The notes: generated by a model not told the origin, from the sequence alone. A stretch of 42,334 bases of DNA from Desulfuromonas sp. (GCA_002869665.1 PKUG01000040.1:2546-44879), one strand, 5' to 3'. Shown: positions 30,646-39,358, numbered from the stretch's first letter. Numbers and translations: made by a program.

Positions 30646-33600
30646 GTGATGACGGATAATGGTCGCCCAATCAAAGCCATCCCAAATCCACGCGAGTTTA
30701 TGCGTGCCCGCAACCCGGATCTTTTCTCAGACACGCGGACTGATGATGCTTTCCAGCTTCCGAAGGCGGTATTCGAATACCACCTTGATACCCTGACCAG
30801 TCGCAAACAAGAATACGAGTTTGAGCATTTTTGCCGGAAGTTGGCTGAAAAGGAGATCTGCCCCAATCTTCGTGTTCAGACCGGTCCAACGGGGGGCGGC
30901 GACAGCAAGGTTGATACGGAAACGTACCCAGTTGCTCAGGAGATCGCTGAGCGGTGGTGGATCGGTTCGCCAGCAGCCGGCGCCGAGCGGTGGGGGTTTG
31001 CGTTCAGTGCCAAGAAAGCCTGGAAACCGAAGGCCAAGGCTGATGTCGATAACATCCTCTCCACCGGTCGCGACTACAAACGCATCTACTTCTTTACCAA
31101 TCAGTTTGTCAGCGATAAGGAGCGCTCAGCCAAGGAGGACGCGCTCTCCAGGTATGCAGGGATTCGCGTACACATCGTCGATCGCGCTTGGATTGTTGAG
31201 AAGGTCTACGAGGCTGGACATCTCGATCTTGCCATTGCCACCTTGGGTATTGAAGGGGCGCGCAGCGAGAAGATCAACTCCATTGGCCCGCTCGACATGG
31301 CGCGGCAAGCGGAACTGAAAGAGCTGGACCGGCTGGTCGCTGATCCATCCTGCTATGAGGGGGCGCGCTACCAACTGGTTGAGGATTGCCTGTATAGTGC
31401 AATCCTCGCGAGGGGGCTCGAGCGCCCCCGGAGCGAGGTGGAAAGCCGATTTGCCTTGGCGGAACGTCTGGCCCAGGATGTTCACTACCGCCAGCAGCTC
31501 TTGCGCATCTCCTACAACCGTGCTTGGACGACCTACTGGTGGTACGAGGATTTCACCGCGTTCAGCTGCTTTTACGACGAGGTCGAGCAGCGTGTTGTGG
31601 GATCCGACCAAGCCGGCGAGGTGGAACTTCTTTTCAACCTTTGGCAACTGTTGCCTCCGGCAGTCGCCACCGGACTAATCAGCGCACAGGATGCGAATAT
31701 CGGTTTTCGTCGGCAACGCCTTGCCGAGAGGCTGGACCCCATCGCCGCCGATCAAGGTCGGCTGAACAATGCTTTGCAGGCACGGACTTGTCTTTCCTTC
31801 ATGAAACTCTGGGACCTAGGTGGGCGATCCGATGCACTGGATTCGGTCTGGAGCGAGTTGTCTCAAATTGTCGATGAGGCCGCGAGGCTAGGCGCTTACC
31901 CACTGGAGCGGCTATCGAAAATCATTACCGAATTTGGGGGACACTTCGACAGCCCCGCTTTCGATTCCCTATACGAAAAGCTAGTGGATGCTGTTCTCCT
32001 GCTGCGTAGCGAAGGCGAAGCCGGTCAGGCCTACACCCAACGCGGCGTGCAGAAGCTGCAGCAAAAAAAGCCCTACGAGGCCATCCAGTGGCTTGGCCGG
32101 GCGGAAGAATTGTTGATCAAGGAGGAGTTTCGCGGCGAACTGGTGAGAGCACTGATTGCAGGCAGCTACGCTTATGAGCGCGTGGGTCTCCTATGGGCCG
32201 CCCGTAATAAAGCGTTGGCGGCCGTTGAGAGAACATTGGCGGTGTTCCAAGAAAAAGGGGGAATGATCCGACCAGCGCTGCGCACTCTGCAAAGGCTAGT
32301 TTGGATTGAACTACAGCTCGGGCGCATTCCCCACGTTCTGAGTGCGATGGACCTCGCCAGCCTGATCGCTTCACACTTGAAGCTATCCGAAGACCAAAAG
32401 GAGACGTACCGTGAAGAGCTGCATACACAGGAGATGGTTCTTGGCATCCACTTCCTGAATCTTCCCTTTGAGGCGCTACCGAGCGTAGCGCGGCTGCCGG
32501 ATGCACTGGATCGGCTTGGGCTCGTAAATGCTAGAATGGCACTTCTTTTTGCTCTCGGTCACGAGCAGGCGTTACGCAACGAAGGGTGGATTCCCGCTAG
32601 CGAAGACGCGAATGCCGTCCAGACTTTTTTCGAGCAATGGCACGATCAGCCTGCGGCCAAGGACCTTCCTTCCCAGCCAGTGCTGGTCGATGGCGCCACC
32701 AGCCTGCTGAAGTCGACTATCCTCGGGGCGGAGTTTGTGTTTGAGACACCAAATAATGCCATTTCTTTTGGTGTTACCGAGTCCGTTCTTGGTGCACTGG
32801 AGGCATTTCTTGCCACGAGCGACGAAACGGATGTGCTGCCACATCGCGAGTGCATGATCCTCACCATCAGCGCGTCTAGCGAGTTAGCGAGCACCCCACA
32901 GCTCCTCTTCCCGGAGGAGAGTGGCCGAGCCAAAATCGTGCATTCGGCGGATTTAACTTTCAAGACGGCCACGGATCGGCATGATTATATGCAGTGGCTC
33001 CAAGAAAGCTTGGTCCAAATCCTAAGCCGGATGCTGATTATCAGGGATATCGAGCCTTGGATCGAGAAGCTCGCCGGCCAGGAGCGGGGATTCTCCCGTG
33101 CGTTGAGCCTCGGGGATGTCTTAACCCTAAACGACAATGTCTTTGGCGCTACCCCTCAGTTGAGCCTGTCCGATTGCTTGAAGCTCGAAGATAAGAGCTG
33201 GCCCATACTTCGGAAAGGGCCATGGAGGGTGGTTAAGCCCAATGATCCGGCCGAAACTAGTGACCTGCGCGACCCTCTAAAGTTTGGCTCTGGCCCGCCA
33301 CCTACGCATCTGATGGACCGAACGGAGCAAAAACATACGGATCGCCGTATTCTGTCTCCAATCGACATCCCCCTTTGGGACCGAGCGAAGTGGCGAGCGA
33401 CACTCTTTGCCTGGTTCCCAGGCGAGCTACCAATGCTGGCGCTTGCATTCGAGGATGGTAAGGCTGGCCAGGAGATCTTTCGGGCTTGGCGGGAGCGGTG
33501 GGGCAACGAAGACAAAGAGGATGCCCTTAGGTTGGCGATCATCAGGGGTTTGTCCAAGCAGAATCCAGCCGAATACGCGGTTGTTGTTGGGCCTAACGTA

Positions 33601-33942
33601 TGTCATGTAAAGAGCCATGAGAACAAAACCTTCGTGACTGTATCGAGGATCAACCGCATGGAACCTACCAGCACAGCTAATCTGGACTCTTTCATTGCGG
33701 CGTACCAAAGAACCGGAGCCTTTCTTCTGGCGCCGGCGCATTTGGGCACGGGCGCACCGACTCCATTCATTCAACTCGCCATTGCCAAAAGTCATCTCCA
33801 CATTCGTCATGCTTGGGAGATCGGCGAGAATGATCCGGACATGTCCGCACTCCATGATTATGATTGCCCAATCATTCCCGCAGACATCGAAGACCCACCC
33901 GTAATTAAGGCACTGGAGAGGATTAGAAACCTTCGGCGATAG
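30646..33942 (+). CDS. Large protein with PD-(D/E)xK-like N-terminus and helical repeat middle
   Basis: 1098 residues; no complete family is recognised. Residues 55-200 resemble a restriction-endonuclease fold: G-P-T-G-G-G-D86-S-K-V-D90, then W-G-F-A-F-S-A-K123-K-A-W, and later R-V-H-I-V-D-R-A-W-I-V-E-K-V. The usual acidic residue before the x-Lys is Ser here, so activity is uncertain. Residues 220-680 are helical, with TPR-like stretches (E-A-G-Q-A-Y-T-Q-R-G-V-Q-K-L-Q and W-L-G-R-A-E-E-L-L). A mixed C-terminal domain ends at D-Y-D-C-P-I-I. No Walker motif was seen. Size, composition and island context suggest a single-gene or sensor-nuclease defence protein. GTG at 30646 has GGAG eight bases upstream; ATG at 30649 is the alternative. 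Confidence 0.65.
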   Translation: MMTDNGRPIKAIPNPREFMRARNPDLFSDTRTDDAFQLPKAVFEYHLDTLTSRKQEYEFEHFCRKLAEKEICPNLRVQTGPTGGGDSKVDTETYPVAQEIAERWWIGSPAAGAERWGFAFSAKKAWKPKAKADVDNILSTGRDYKRIYFFTNQFVSDKERSAKEDALSRYAGIRVHIVDRAWIVEKVYEAGHLDLAIATLGIEGARSEKINSIGPLDMARQAELKELDRLVADPSCYEGARYQLVEDCLYSAILARGLERPRSEVESRFALAERLAQDVHYRQQLLRISYNRAWTTYWWYEDFTAFSCFYDEVEQRVVGSDQAGEVELLFNLWQLLPPAVATGLISAQDANIGFRRQRLAERLDPIAADQGRLNNALQARTCLSFMKLWDLGGRSDALDSVWSELSQIVDEAARLGAYPLERLSKIITEFGGHFDSPAFDSLYEKLVDAVLLLRSEGEAGQAYTQRGVQKLQQKKPYEAIQWLGRAEELLIKEEFRGELVRALIAGSYAYERVGLLWAARNKALAAVERTLAVFQEKGGMIRPALRTLQRLVWIELQLGRIPHVLSAMDLASLIASHLKLSEDQKETYREELHTQEMVLGIHFLNLPFEALPSVARLPDALDRLGLVNARMALLFALGHEQALRNEGWIPASEDANAVQTFFEQWHDQPAAKDLPSQPVLVDGATSLLKSTILGAEFVFETPNNAISFGVTESVLGALEAFLATSDETDVLPHRECMILTISASSELASTPQLLFPEESGRAKIVHSADLTFKTATDRHDYMQWLQESLVQILSRMLIIRDIEPWIEKLAGQERGFSRALSLGDVLTLNDNVFGATPQLSLSDCLKLEDKSWPILRKGPWRVVKPNDPAETSDLRDPLKFGSGPPPTHLMDRTEQKHTDRRILSPIDIPLWDRAKWRATLFAWFPGELPMLALAFEDGKAGQEIFRAWRERWGNEDKEDALRLAIIRGLSKQNPAEYAVVVGPNVCHVKSHENKTFVTVSRINRMEPTSTANLDSFIAAYQRTGAFLLAPAHLGTGAPTPFIQLAIAKSHLHIRHAWEIGENDPDMSALHDYDCPIIPADIEDPPVIKALERIRNLRR

Positions 33943-34035
33943 TATTTCGGGACAGGTCCGGATTCCCATCATTGGATCAGATGGTTAGAGAGATTTTTTT
34001 AATCGAATGTTTGGAAGACTAGCGCTGGAGATTGA

Positions 34036-35016
34036 ATGACCTCTCCTGAGACCTATATAAAGCACTTCACCCACCTAAACCGTGCCCCCGGCGCAACCTG
34101 GACCGAAGCCACCAAGCGCAAGGCCCCGCACAAGCCGATCCTCCTGCTGGCCGTCCTCGACCTCGTTCAGCGCGGTGTCATCACGACGCCGTTCATCGAC
34201 GTCACCGCCGATCTGGTGGAGCTGAACGAACTGTTCAACCTTTACTGGCGGCGGGTGGTGCCGCTGGGGCAGACCAGCAGCATTGCCTTCCCCTTTTCCC
34301 GTCTCTCCCGCGAACCGTTCTGGGAAATGGTCCCCCAGCCGGGCAAAGCCATCACCGACGCGGTGATCAACAACACCTCCTCCGTCAGTTACCTGCGGAA
34401 GTACGCCCTGGGGGCGAAGCTGGACGACGGGCTATTCCGGGTCATGCAGAGCGGGGAGGGGCGGGAGGCACTGCGGGAAGCGCTGCTCCTCTCCTGCTTC
34501 TCAGCTGAGGCGGCGGTGCTGCTGCGGGAACAGTCGATCATCAACCGGGAGGTATTCGACTACAGCCGGGTGCTTGAGGAGCAAGTCCACCTGCCGCTGG
34601 TGAAGGAGATCGTCGAGGCGGACAACTACCGGCCGGCGGTGCGGGATCAGGCGTTCCGCAAGGTGGTAACCACGGCCTACGACCATCGCTGCGCCCTGTG
34701 CGGCATCCGCATCGTTACCCCGGACGGTCACACGGTGGTGGAGGCGGCCCATATTGTACCCTGGAGCAAGAGCCAGAACGATGATATCCGCAACGGCATG
34801 GCCCTCTGTCGCACCTGTCACTGGGGCTTTGACGAGGGGATGCTCGGTGTCAGCGACAACTACACTGTCATCACCTCCCGCGCCATGGGAACCGATCCGA
34901 ACTTTCCGGGGTTGCTTTCAACCCTGTCCGGGCGGGGAATCATTCCACCGGTTGATCGGAATCTGTGGCCGGCTCCGGAATATTTAACCGAACACCGCCG
35001 AGAATGGCGGCTATAA
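34036..35016 (+). CDS. HNH endonuclease with sulfur-binding-domain-like N-terminus
   Basis: A 326-residue putative nuclease. Residues 28-105 (P-H-K-P-I-L-L-L-A-V-L-D-L-V, then A-F-P-F-S-R-L, P-F-W-E-M-V-P) resemble the DNA phosphorothioate-binding domain of ScoMcrA-type enzymes. The HNH domain at 217-268 has Cys219-x2-Cys222, A-A-H239-I-V-P-W, R-N253-G-M-A-L-C258-R-T-C261-H262. ScoMcrA-like nucleases cut modified DNA. No dnd or ssp modification genes are in the window. The ATG at 34036 follows GGAG. It is 93 bases after the large protein, in the same direction, and may be co-transcribed with it. Confidence 0.78.
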   Translation: MTSPETYIKHFTHLNRAPGATWTEATKRKAPHKPILLLAVLDLVQRGVITTPFIDVTADLVELNELFNLYWRRVVPLGQTSSIAFPFSRLSREPFWEMVPQPGKAITDAVINNTSSVSYLRKYALGAKLDDGLFRVMQSGEGREALREALLLSCFSAEAAVLLREQSIINREVFDYSRVLEEQVHLPLVKEIVEADNYRPAVRDQAFRKVVTTAYDHRCALCGIRIVTPDGHTVVEAAHIVPWSKSQNDDIRNGMALCRTCHWGFDEGMLGVSDNYTVITSRAMGTDPNFPGLLSTLSGRGIIPPVDRNLWPAPEYLTEHRREWRL

Positions 35017-35051
35017 AATCTTATTGTTTTGTAATCCTCTAGGAGCGGTCC

Positions 35052-35981
35052 ATGTTTTCCACAAGCTTCCTAATTCTGCTGGCGCTCATTATCATTCCGA
35101 TTCTTTTAGCGATGCTTTTAGTTGTGGTCATCTTCCGTAGGACTCGGCGAGGTCGCCGCTCACCTTTGTCAGGTAATTTGCTGCGTAGCCCCGGGGAATC
35201 ACTAAGGATAGAAATCGATCAGATTTCTGAAAGGGCAAATGATTTTATCTTCATTGTCTTGCTCACCTGTCTCCCCCCGTTGGTGGTGGCATCAGTCCTG
35301 TCTTCGGTGCAGACCAACAAAGTGCCTGAATGGCAACTGATTCTGGATTTTCTTTTTTATCTCGCTCTACTTGCCCTAGTAATGCGGAGACTCTATCAGT
35401 TATTAAAGCTGCGTGCGAATCTCTATCTCGGGTTGGATGCAGAACTCGCTGTCGGTCAGGAGCTTAATCATTTGATGGCTTTTGGCTGCCGTGTTTTTCA
35501 TGATTTCCCAGCAGAAAAATTCAATATTGATCATGTGGTTGTGGGACCGGCAGGGGTTTTTGCCGTTGAAACAAAAGGAAGGACTAAGCCGGACAAAGGG
35601 CGGGGGAGTGTGGATGCTACAGTTGTTTACGACGGACAGATTTTGCGTTTTCCCGACTGGCATGAACAGGAGCCGCTCGATCAGGCACGGAGGCAGGCTG
35701 ACTGGTTACAAAAATGGTTGAGTAGCGCTGTTGGAACCACAATTCCTGTTCGGCCGGCGTTGGCAATCCCCGGCTGGTTCATTGAGAGGACCAAACCCGG
35801 AAATGTGCTGATCTTCAACGGTAAGAACCCGAATTTTCTCGCCAGGCCCCAAGGGCTAGCCGGAAGCATGACGACTGAATTACAACAACGTGTTGCTCAT
35901 CAATTGGAACAGCGCTGCCGAGATGTTGCTCCGGTTGCTTTTCAGAAGAAGAGGGAGGGTGTTTCTTTTGGGAAAAGGTAG
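35052..35981 (+). CDS. NERD domain membrane protein
   Basis: A 309-residue protein. Hydrophobic segments at about 5-28, 65-84 and 97-112, then a cytosolic NERD nuclease-related domain: A-E-L-A-V-G-Q-E-L near 130, H-D-F-P plus N-I-D160-H-V-V-V-G-P, and V-F-A-V-E173-T-K175-G, followed by D-G-Q-I and D-Q-A-R-R-Q-A. This is a PD-(D/E)xK-like core with Asp160, Glu173 and Lys175 in place. AGGAG precedes the ATG. It ends convergently with the ParE gene, 44 bases away. Confidence 0.85.
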   Translation: MFSTSFLILLALIIIPILLAMLLVVVIFRRTRRGRRSPLSGNLLRSPGESLRIEIDQISERANDFIFIVLLTCLPPLVVASVLSSVQTNKVPEWQLILDFLFYLALLALVMRRLYQLLKLRANLYLGLDAELAVGQELNHLMAFGCRVFHDFPAEKFNIDHVVVGPAGVFAVETKGRTKPDKGRGSVDATVVYDGQILRFPDWHEQEPLDQARRQADWLQKWLSSAVGTTIPVRPALAIPGWFIERTKPGNVLIFNGKNPNFLARPQGLAGSMTTELQQRVAHQLEQRCRDVAPVAFQKKREGVSFGKR

Positions 35982-36025
35982 GTACAAAAAACGGGACGGA
36001 TCTATTTAAATCCCGCTATGTTTCC

Positions 36026-36331
36026 TTACTTCCCCACATGCCGTCCGGGATCCTGCCGGCAGTGCAACACGCGGATAATTTCAACGGTGGATGAACGAAG
36101 CTGGTAAAAGATTATGTGACGTTCCACCGGCAGGCTGCGGACTTCGGGAAAAAGTTCAGCGCGTGCTGCCCCCATCTTCGGCTGCTCGGTCAGCAGCCAC
36201 AAGCATTCCTCCAGCTGCGCAAGATAACGGGACGATTGCTCCTCTCCCCAGATCCCCAGACCATGGCGGTAAATTTCGTGCAGGTCGGCCAGCGCCGCCG
36301 GTGAAAAAAACAGGCGCCATCCGGCGCTCAT
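36026..36331 (-). CDS. RelE/ParE family toxin
   Basis: A 101-residue ParE-type protein. F-S-P-A-A-L-A-D-L-H-E-I-Y near the start, Y-L-A-Q-L-E-E, L-L-T-E-Q-P-K-M-G, R-S-L-P-V-E-R-H-I-I-F-Y-Q and V-E-I-I-R-V-L-H-x-R-Q-D all match. ParE toxins poison gyrase. It starts inside the end of its antitoxin (four-base overlap). Both are complete. Confidence 0.9.
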   Translation of the reverse strand: MSAGWRLFFSPAALADLHEIYRHGLGIWGEEQSSRYLAQLEECLWLLTEQPKMGAARAELFPEVRSLPVERHIIFYQLRSSTVEIIRVLHCRQDPGRHVGK

Positions 36332-36594
36332 CTGTCCTGATCCCGGATTGAGGCAAACAGGTTGTCCAGGTCGTTTCTGGATTCAACTGCCCGGCCCTGA
36401 CCCTGCTGGAGCTGGCTCATTCCCGCTTGCAGCTGCTCGCGCAGGCGCGCCAGCTTGATCTCGTATATCCACTCTTCATGTGTTTCCATAAAGCGCAACG
36501 CCTCTCTGACCACTTCGCTGGCGTTATTATAAAGCCCGCTCTCGACCTTGGCTTTAATCCGCGATTCCAGTTCGGGTGTTAAAGAAATATGCAT
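36328..36594 (-). CDS. ParD-type antitoxin
   Basis: An 88-residue ribbon-helix-helix antitoxin. M-H-I-S-L-T-P-E-L-E is the beta-strand, S-G-L-Y-N-N-A-S-E-V-V-R-E-A-L-R is the helical part, and a charged C-terminal tail wraps the toxin. ATG at 36594 follows GGAGG at the right distance; an in-frame start further upstream (36660) is not needed. Likely autoregulated with ParE. Confidence 0.88.
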   Translation of the reverse strand: MHISLTPELESRIKAKVESGLYNNASEVVREALRFMETHEEWIYEIKLARLREQLQAGMSQLQQGQGRAVESRNDLDNLFASIRDQDR

Positions 36595-36828
36595 GGCGTC
36601 CTCCGCGGTCATCCGCTGAAACTGTTCAGGCGATAAGCGCAGGCTAGCACCCCTGTTCAAAGATTGTCAATCATTGGAAGCTTGCCGGCCGTGCTGATTG
36701 CCTGATATCGTTAAGGATAAGATCGGGCGACAGACTTCGGCATCTGGAAACCGTAAGAAATCGTCTGTGGCTGATAAAAGAACGATAGGGTATTGCCAGT
36801 GAGTCCCCTGACAGTGGAGGCCGTGACC

Positions 36829-37068
36829 ATGGCGACATCAGTGACATCCGTCAAACTTGACGACGACCGGAAAGATCTAATTCAACAACTGGCCCGGCGA
36901 CAGCATAGCGAAAGGGAAGAGGCGAAAGAGCAGTTTGCTCAAGAAGCTCTGTCGTCGTGGAACTCCTATAAACAAACCGGAAAGCATTTGACGGGGCAGG
37001 AAGCCCGGGAATGGCTGCGAAGCTGGGGCACAGACAACGAAGCCGATATCCCCGCATGCCACGACTAA
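36829..37068 (+). pseudogene. CopG-like antitoxin with internal deletion, toxin lost
   Basis: A 79-codon frame: V-K-L-D-D-D-R-K-D-L-I-Q-Q-L-A at the start and E-R-E-E-A-K-E-Q-F-x-Q-E-A-L, W-x-x-Y-x-x-T-G-K-H-L-T-G-Q-E-A-x-x-W-L at the end match a common CopG/RHH antitoxin. The middle, normally with R-S-P-H-W-x-M-R-E-A-I-x-x-Y-V (family knowledge), is missing without a frame change, removing the second helix of the DNA-binding fold. Just at the end an overlapping ATG (37056) reads M-P-R-L-K then stop, like the first residues of the partner toxin. GGAGG precedes the ATG. Confidence 0.6.
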
Positions 37069-37284
37069 AATAATGACCGAAAATGCCGCCGTGGGCCTGG
37101 AATGCTGTTGAACTTTTCGGCTGAATAAGATCGCGTGGCAACTCTGAAGACCAGCCGGAGCTGCATTTTCCGTATGTTTCCACTACGTCTTTCTTCCCCT
37201 TCTCTCGCCCGTCAATATCTCCCGAATTACCCCTGATAAACCTCATTCAGTAAGGTGAAGGCCTCGGTTGAAACCGAATAATTC

Positions 37285-37319
37285 TTGCATTATTCGCGAT
37301 TCGCGAATAGCATACAGAC
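37285..37319 (+). promoter_or_regulatory. Promoter with palindromic operator, leaderless start
   Basis: A possible -35 TTGCAT (37285-37290) and -10 TAGCAT (37308-37313) are separated by exactly 17 bases. The spacer is almost filled by the inverted repeat TATTCGCG-ATT-CGCGAATA (37291-37309). Only six bases lie between the -10 and the ATG at 37320, with no ribosome site, so the mRNA is probably leaderless. A second inverted repeat GAATAAT/ATTATTC overlaps the -35. Confidence 0.5.
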
Positions 37320-37833
37320 ATGAATCTCAAACCTCAAGATATCGTCATCCTGCTCAAACTCGTGGCCCTTGGTGGTGACAAGTGGTCGTACAACGCCCTT
37401 GCGTATGAATTGGCTATGAGTCCGTCTGAGGTGCATGCCGGGATCAAACGCAGCATTACCGCTGGTTTGTTTGATCAACAGCGCAATGCGCCGATCAAAA
37501 GTGCTCTGCATGAATTCCTGGTCCATGGCATCAGGTATGCCTTCCCGCCTGATCTGGGTGCCCTGACGCGGGGAATCCCGACTGGCTACGCCGCTCCACC
37601 CTTGAATGAAAAGATTGTTCAGACTTCCGATGCCCCCCCCCGTCTGGCCTTCTCCGGAAGGAAGTGTGAGGGGTTATGCCTTCTCTCCTTTGTATAAATC
37701 GGTTCCTCAGGCTGTCGCGAATGATCGGGAATTGTACGTACTGCTGGCTCTTGTTGATGCGATTCGAAACGGGCGGTCACGGGAACGCGCTTTGGCAATC
37801 GATGAATTGACTCAAAAGCTGGGGGTTGGCTGA
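37320..37833 (+). pseudogene. Winged-helix-type regulator interrupted by a poly-C frameshift
   Basis: The first frame (37320-37697) reads L-K-P-Q-D-I-V-I-L-L-K-L-V, W-S-Y-N-A-L-A-Y-E-L-A-M-S-P-S-E-V-H-A-G-I-K-R-S (a helix-turn-helix), then T-R-G-I-P-T-G-Y-A-A-P-P-L. After S-D-A-P-P it loses family character. The conserved continuation V-W-P-S-P-E-G-S-V-R-G-Y-A-F-S-P-L-Y-K-S-V-P-Q-A lies in the next frame and runs to the stop at 37833. The break is a run of nine C at 37633-37641; with eight C the frame is whole (about 170 residues). It is a conserved regulator-like family often near nucleotidyltransferase toxins. Sequencing error, true mutation or phase variation remain possible. Confidence 0.72.
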
Positions 37834-38213
37834 TGAGGCTTGTTGGCGAGGCAAACCTGGATATGATCCGGCAGGTTGCTTCTTGTTACTGAGAGCTTTA
37901 TGGCAAAGCTTGCCGGGTCATTTGCCTGCTGATGCCGCGAGTCAGCAGAGACTTCCCATTCTGGAGAAACGAATGGGCGATATTGCAAACTTATACTGAA
38001 TAGATCTGTTGGTTATCAGGCCATATCTTTTGTTGTGGACTTTGATTTTAGCTGGTCGTAGATGTGTGATTGCTGTTTCTGTTCTTGCACTATTGCTCCA
38101 CGCAAAATTTCTTGAAAATCTTCTTCTAACCACAATTATCCGCCCCCCACTTCCTTGAAAAAATCGCAAGGTGCTATGCTGTTCCTATGTTGACAGACGA
38201 AGGGAGGTTCTCC
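37834..38213. other. Gap before the thioredoxin-like gene
   Basis: About 380 bases. The left part is AT-rich without a recognised gene or long hairpin. Near 38170-38180 an extended -10-like TGCTATGCT precedes the next gene; no good -35 fits. GGGAGG at 38201-38206 is that gene's ribosome site. Confidence 0.35.
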
Positions 38214-39299
38214 ATGCGTGGTTTGTTGCCGGGATTGTTGGGTGCTTTGATGGTTGCTTCGTCGGTGGTGGCGGGGCCGATCGATATGGGGGAGCCGTTT
38301 CCCAAAGTTGAGTTGCCGGCGCCGCTGGAGGCGCAGCAGCGGGAGTATCTGGGGCTGACGGACGATCAGCCGTTCACCCTGGATCAGGTTGCGGGGAAGG
38401 TGGTGCTGGTTGAGGTGATGAATGTGCTCTGCCCACACTGCGAGCGCCAGACCGGCCCTTACAACCAGCTGTACAAGATGATTGAAAGCGATCCGGCGAT
38501 GCGTGGCAAGGTGAAGATGCTGGGCGTCGCCGTCGCCAACAGCGATGAGCAGATCGACGATTTCGCGTTGATCTACGGGGTGCGTTTTCCGATCGTCCCC
38601 GACCGCAGTTTCGCGCTGCACGAGGCGATCCGGGGTGGGCCGACCCCCTTTTCGATTTATGTCCTGCGCGACCAGCCGGGGGATGTCGGGGTGGTGGCCG
38701 GCACCCACCTGGGGGAAGATCGTGAGATGGATTCCCTCTTTGAGTATTTCGCCTATCTGCTGACAACCGATATGGCCGAGTTCGCCCTCCCCGAGTCGGA
38801 ACTGCCGACAGTGGCGACAGCCCTCGTGCCGCCGCAGTCGGATGCTGAACTGGAAACTCTGGTGCGCTCGTCATTTGCGGCCCAGGGGGACGCCATGGAA
38901 GATTTCCGCCGGCTTGAGCTGGACAGCGGCCGCCATGTTTTCACGGCAAGCGTCGTTCGTGATGGTGAGCGGCAACCGCTCTTCGCCGAGATCACCAGCC
39001 GTTCGGCGATCTGCGATGTCTGCCATGATGTCCATTTCTTCTACGTCTTCGATCGTCAGGGGATGATCCTGGCCTTCGAGCCGCTGCACCTGACCAAGTA
39101 CGGCAACGTCGAGTGGAACGAGGCGGAAGTCGCCGGTTTCGCCCGGCGGGTTCTCGGTCGGCCTCTGGTGGCCGGCTGGAATTTTGATCCCCAGACAGAT
39201 GCGGTCAGCAGCGCGACCATGACCTCGGCGATCATCTTCAACAGCCTCGATCGGGGAGAGGAACTGCTGGAAGAGTTGCGGGAACAGGGGCGGCTCTAG
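38214..39299 (+). CDS. Periplasmic thioredoxin-like protein with FMN-binding-like C-terminus
   Basis: A 361-residue exported protein. The signal peptide (M-R-G-L-L-P-G-L-L-G-A-L-M-V-A-S-S-V-V-A) has GGGAGG before the ATG at 38214. Residues 30-185 are an AhpC/TlpA-like thioredoxin fold with redox C73-P-H-C76. Residues 205-350 carry an FMN-binding-domain-like stretch ending in D329-A-V-S-S-A-T335-M-T-S-A, close to the D-x-x-S/T-G-A-T motif where ApbE attaches FMN; Ser replaces Gly. Between them lies C267-D-V-C-H271, which fits a haem c site but may be another metal site. A multi-cofactor redox protein is suggested; the electron partner is unknown. Confidence 0.7.
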   Translation: MRGLLPGLLGALMVASSVVAGPIDMGEPFPKVELPAPLEAQQREYLGLTDDQPFTLDQVAGKVVLVEVMNVLCPHCERQTGPYNQLYKMIESDPAMRGKVKMLGVAVANSDEQIDDFALIYGVRFPIVPDRSFALHEAIRGGPTPFSIYVLRDQPGDVGVVAGTHLGEDREMDSLFEYFAYLLTTDMAEFALPESELPTVATALVPPQSDAELETLVRSSFAAQGDAMEDFRRLELDSGRHVFTASVVRDGERQPLFAEITSRSAICDVCHDVHFFYVFDRQGMILAFEPLHLTKYGNVEWNEAEVAGFARRVLGRPLVAGWNFDPQTDAVSSATMTSAIIFNSLDRGEELLEELREQGRL

Positions 39300-39358
39300 C
39301 AGCCGGAAGGAGAGAATTTGCGTCGTGATTTGACGTCACGCAAGTTGCGGTATGGACA

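Noticed and set aside
26593-37833. Integron cassette array or prophage
   Set aside because: No integrase, no attC-like sites and no phage structural genes; gene orientation and remnants fit a defence/toxin hotspot better.
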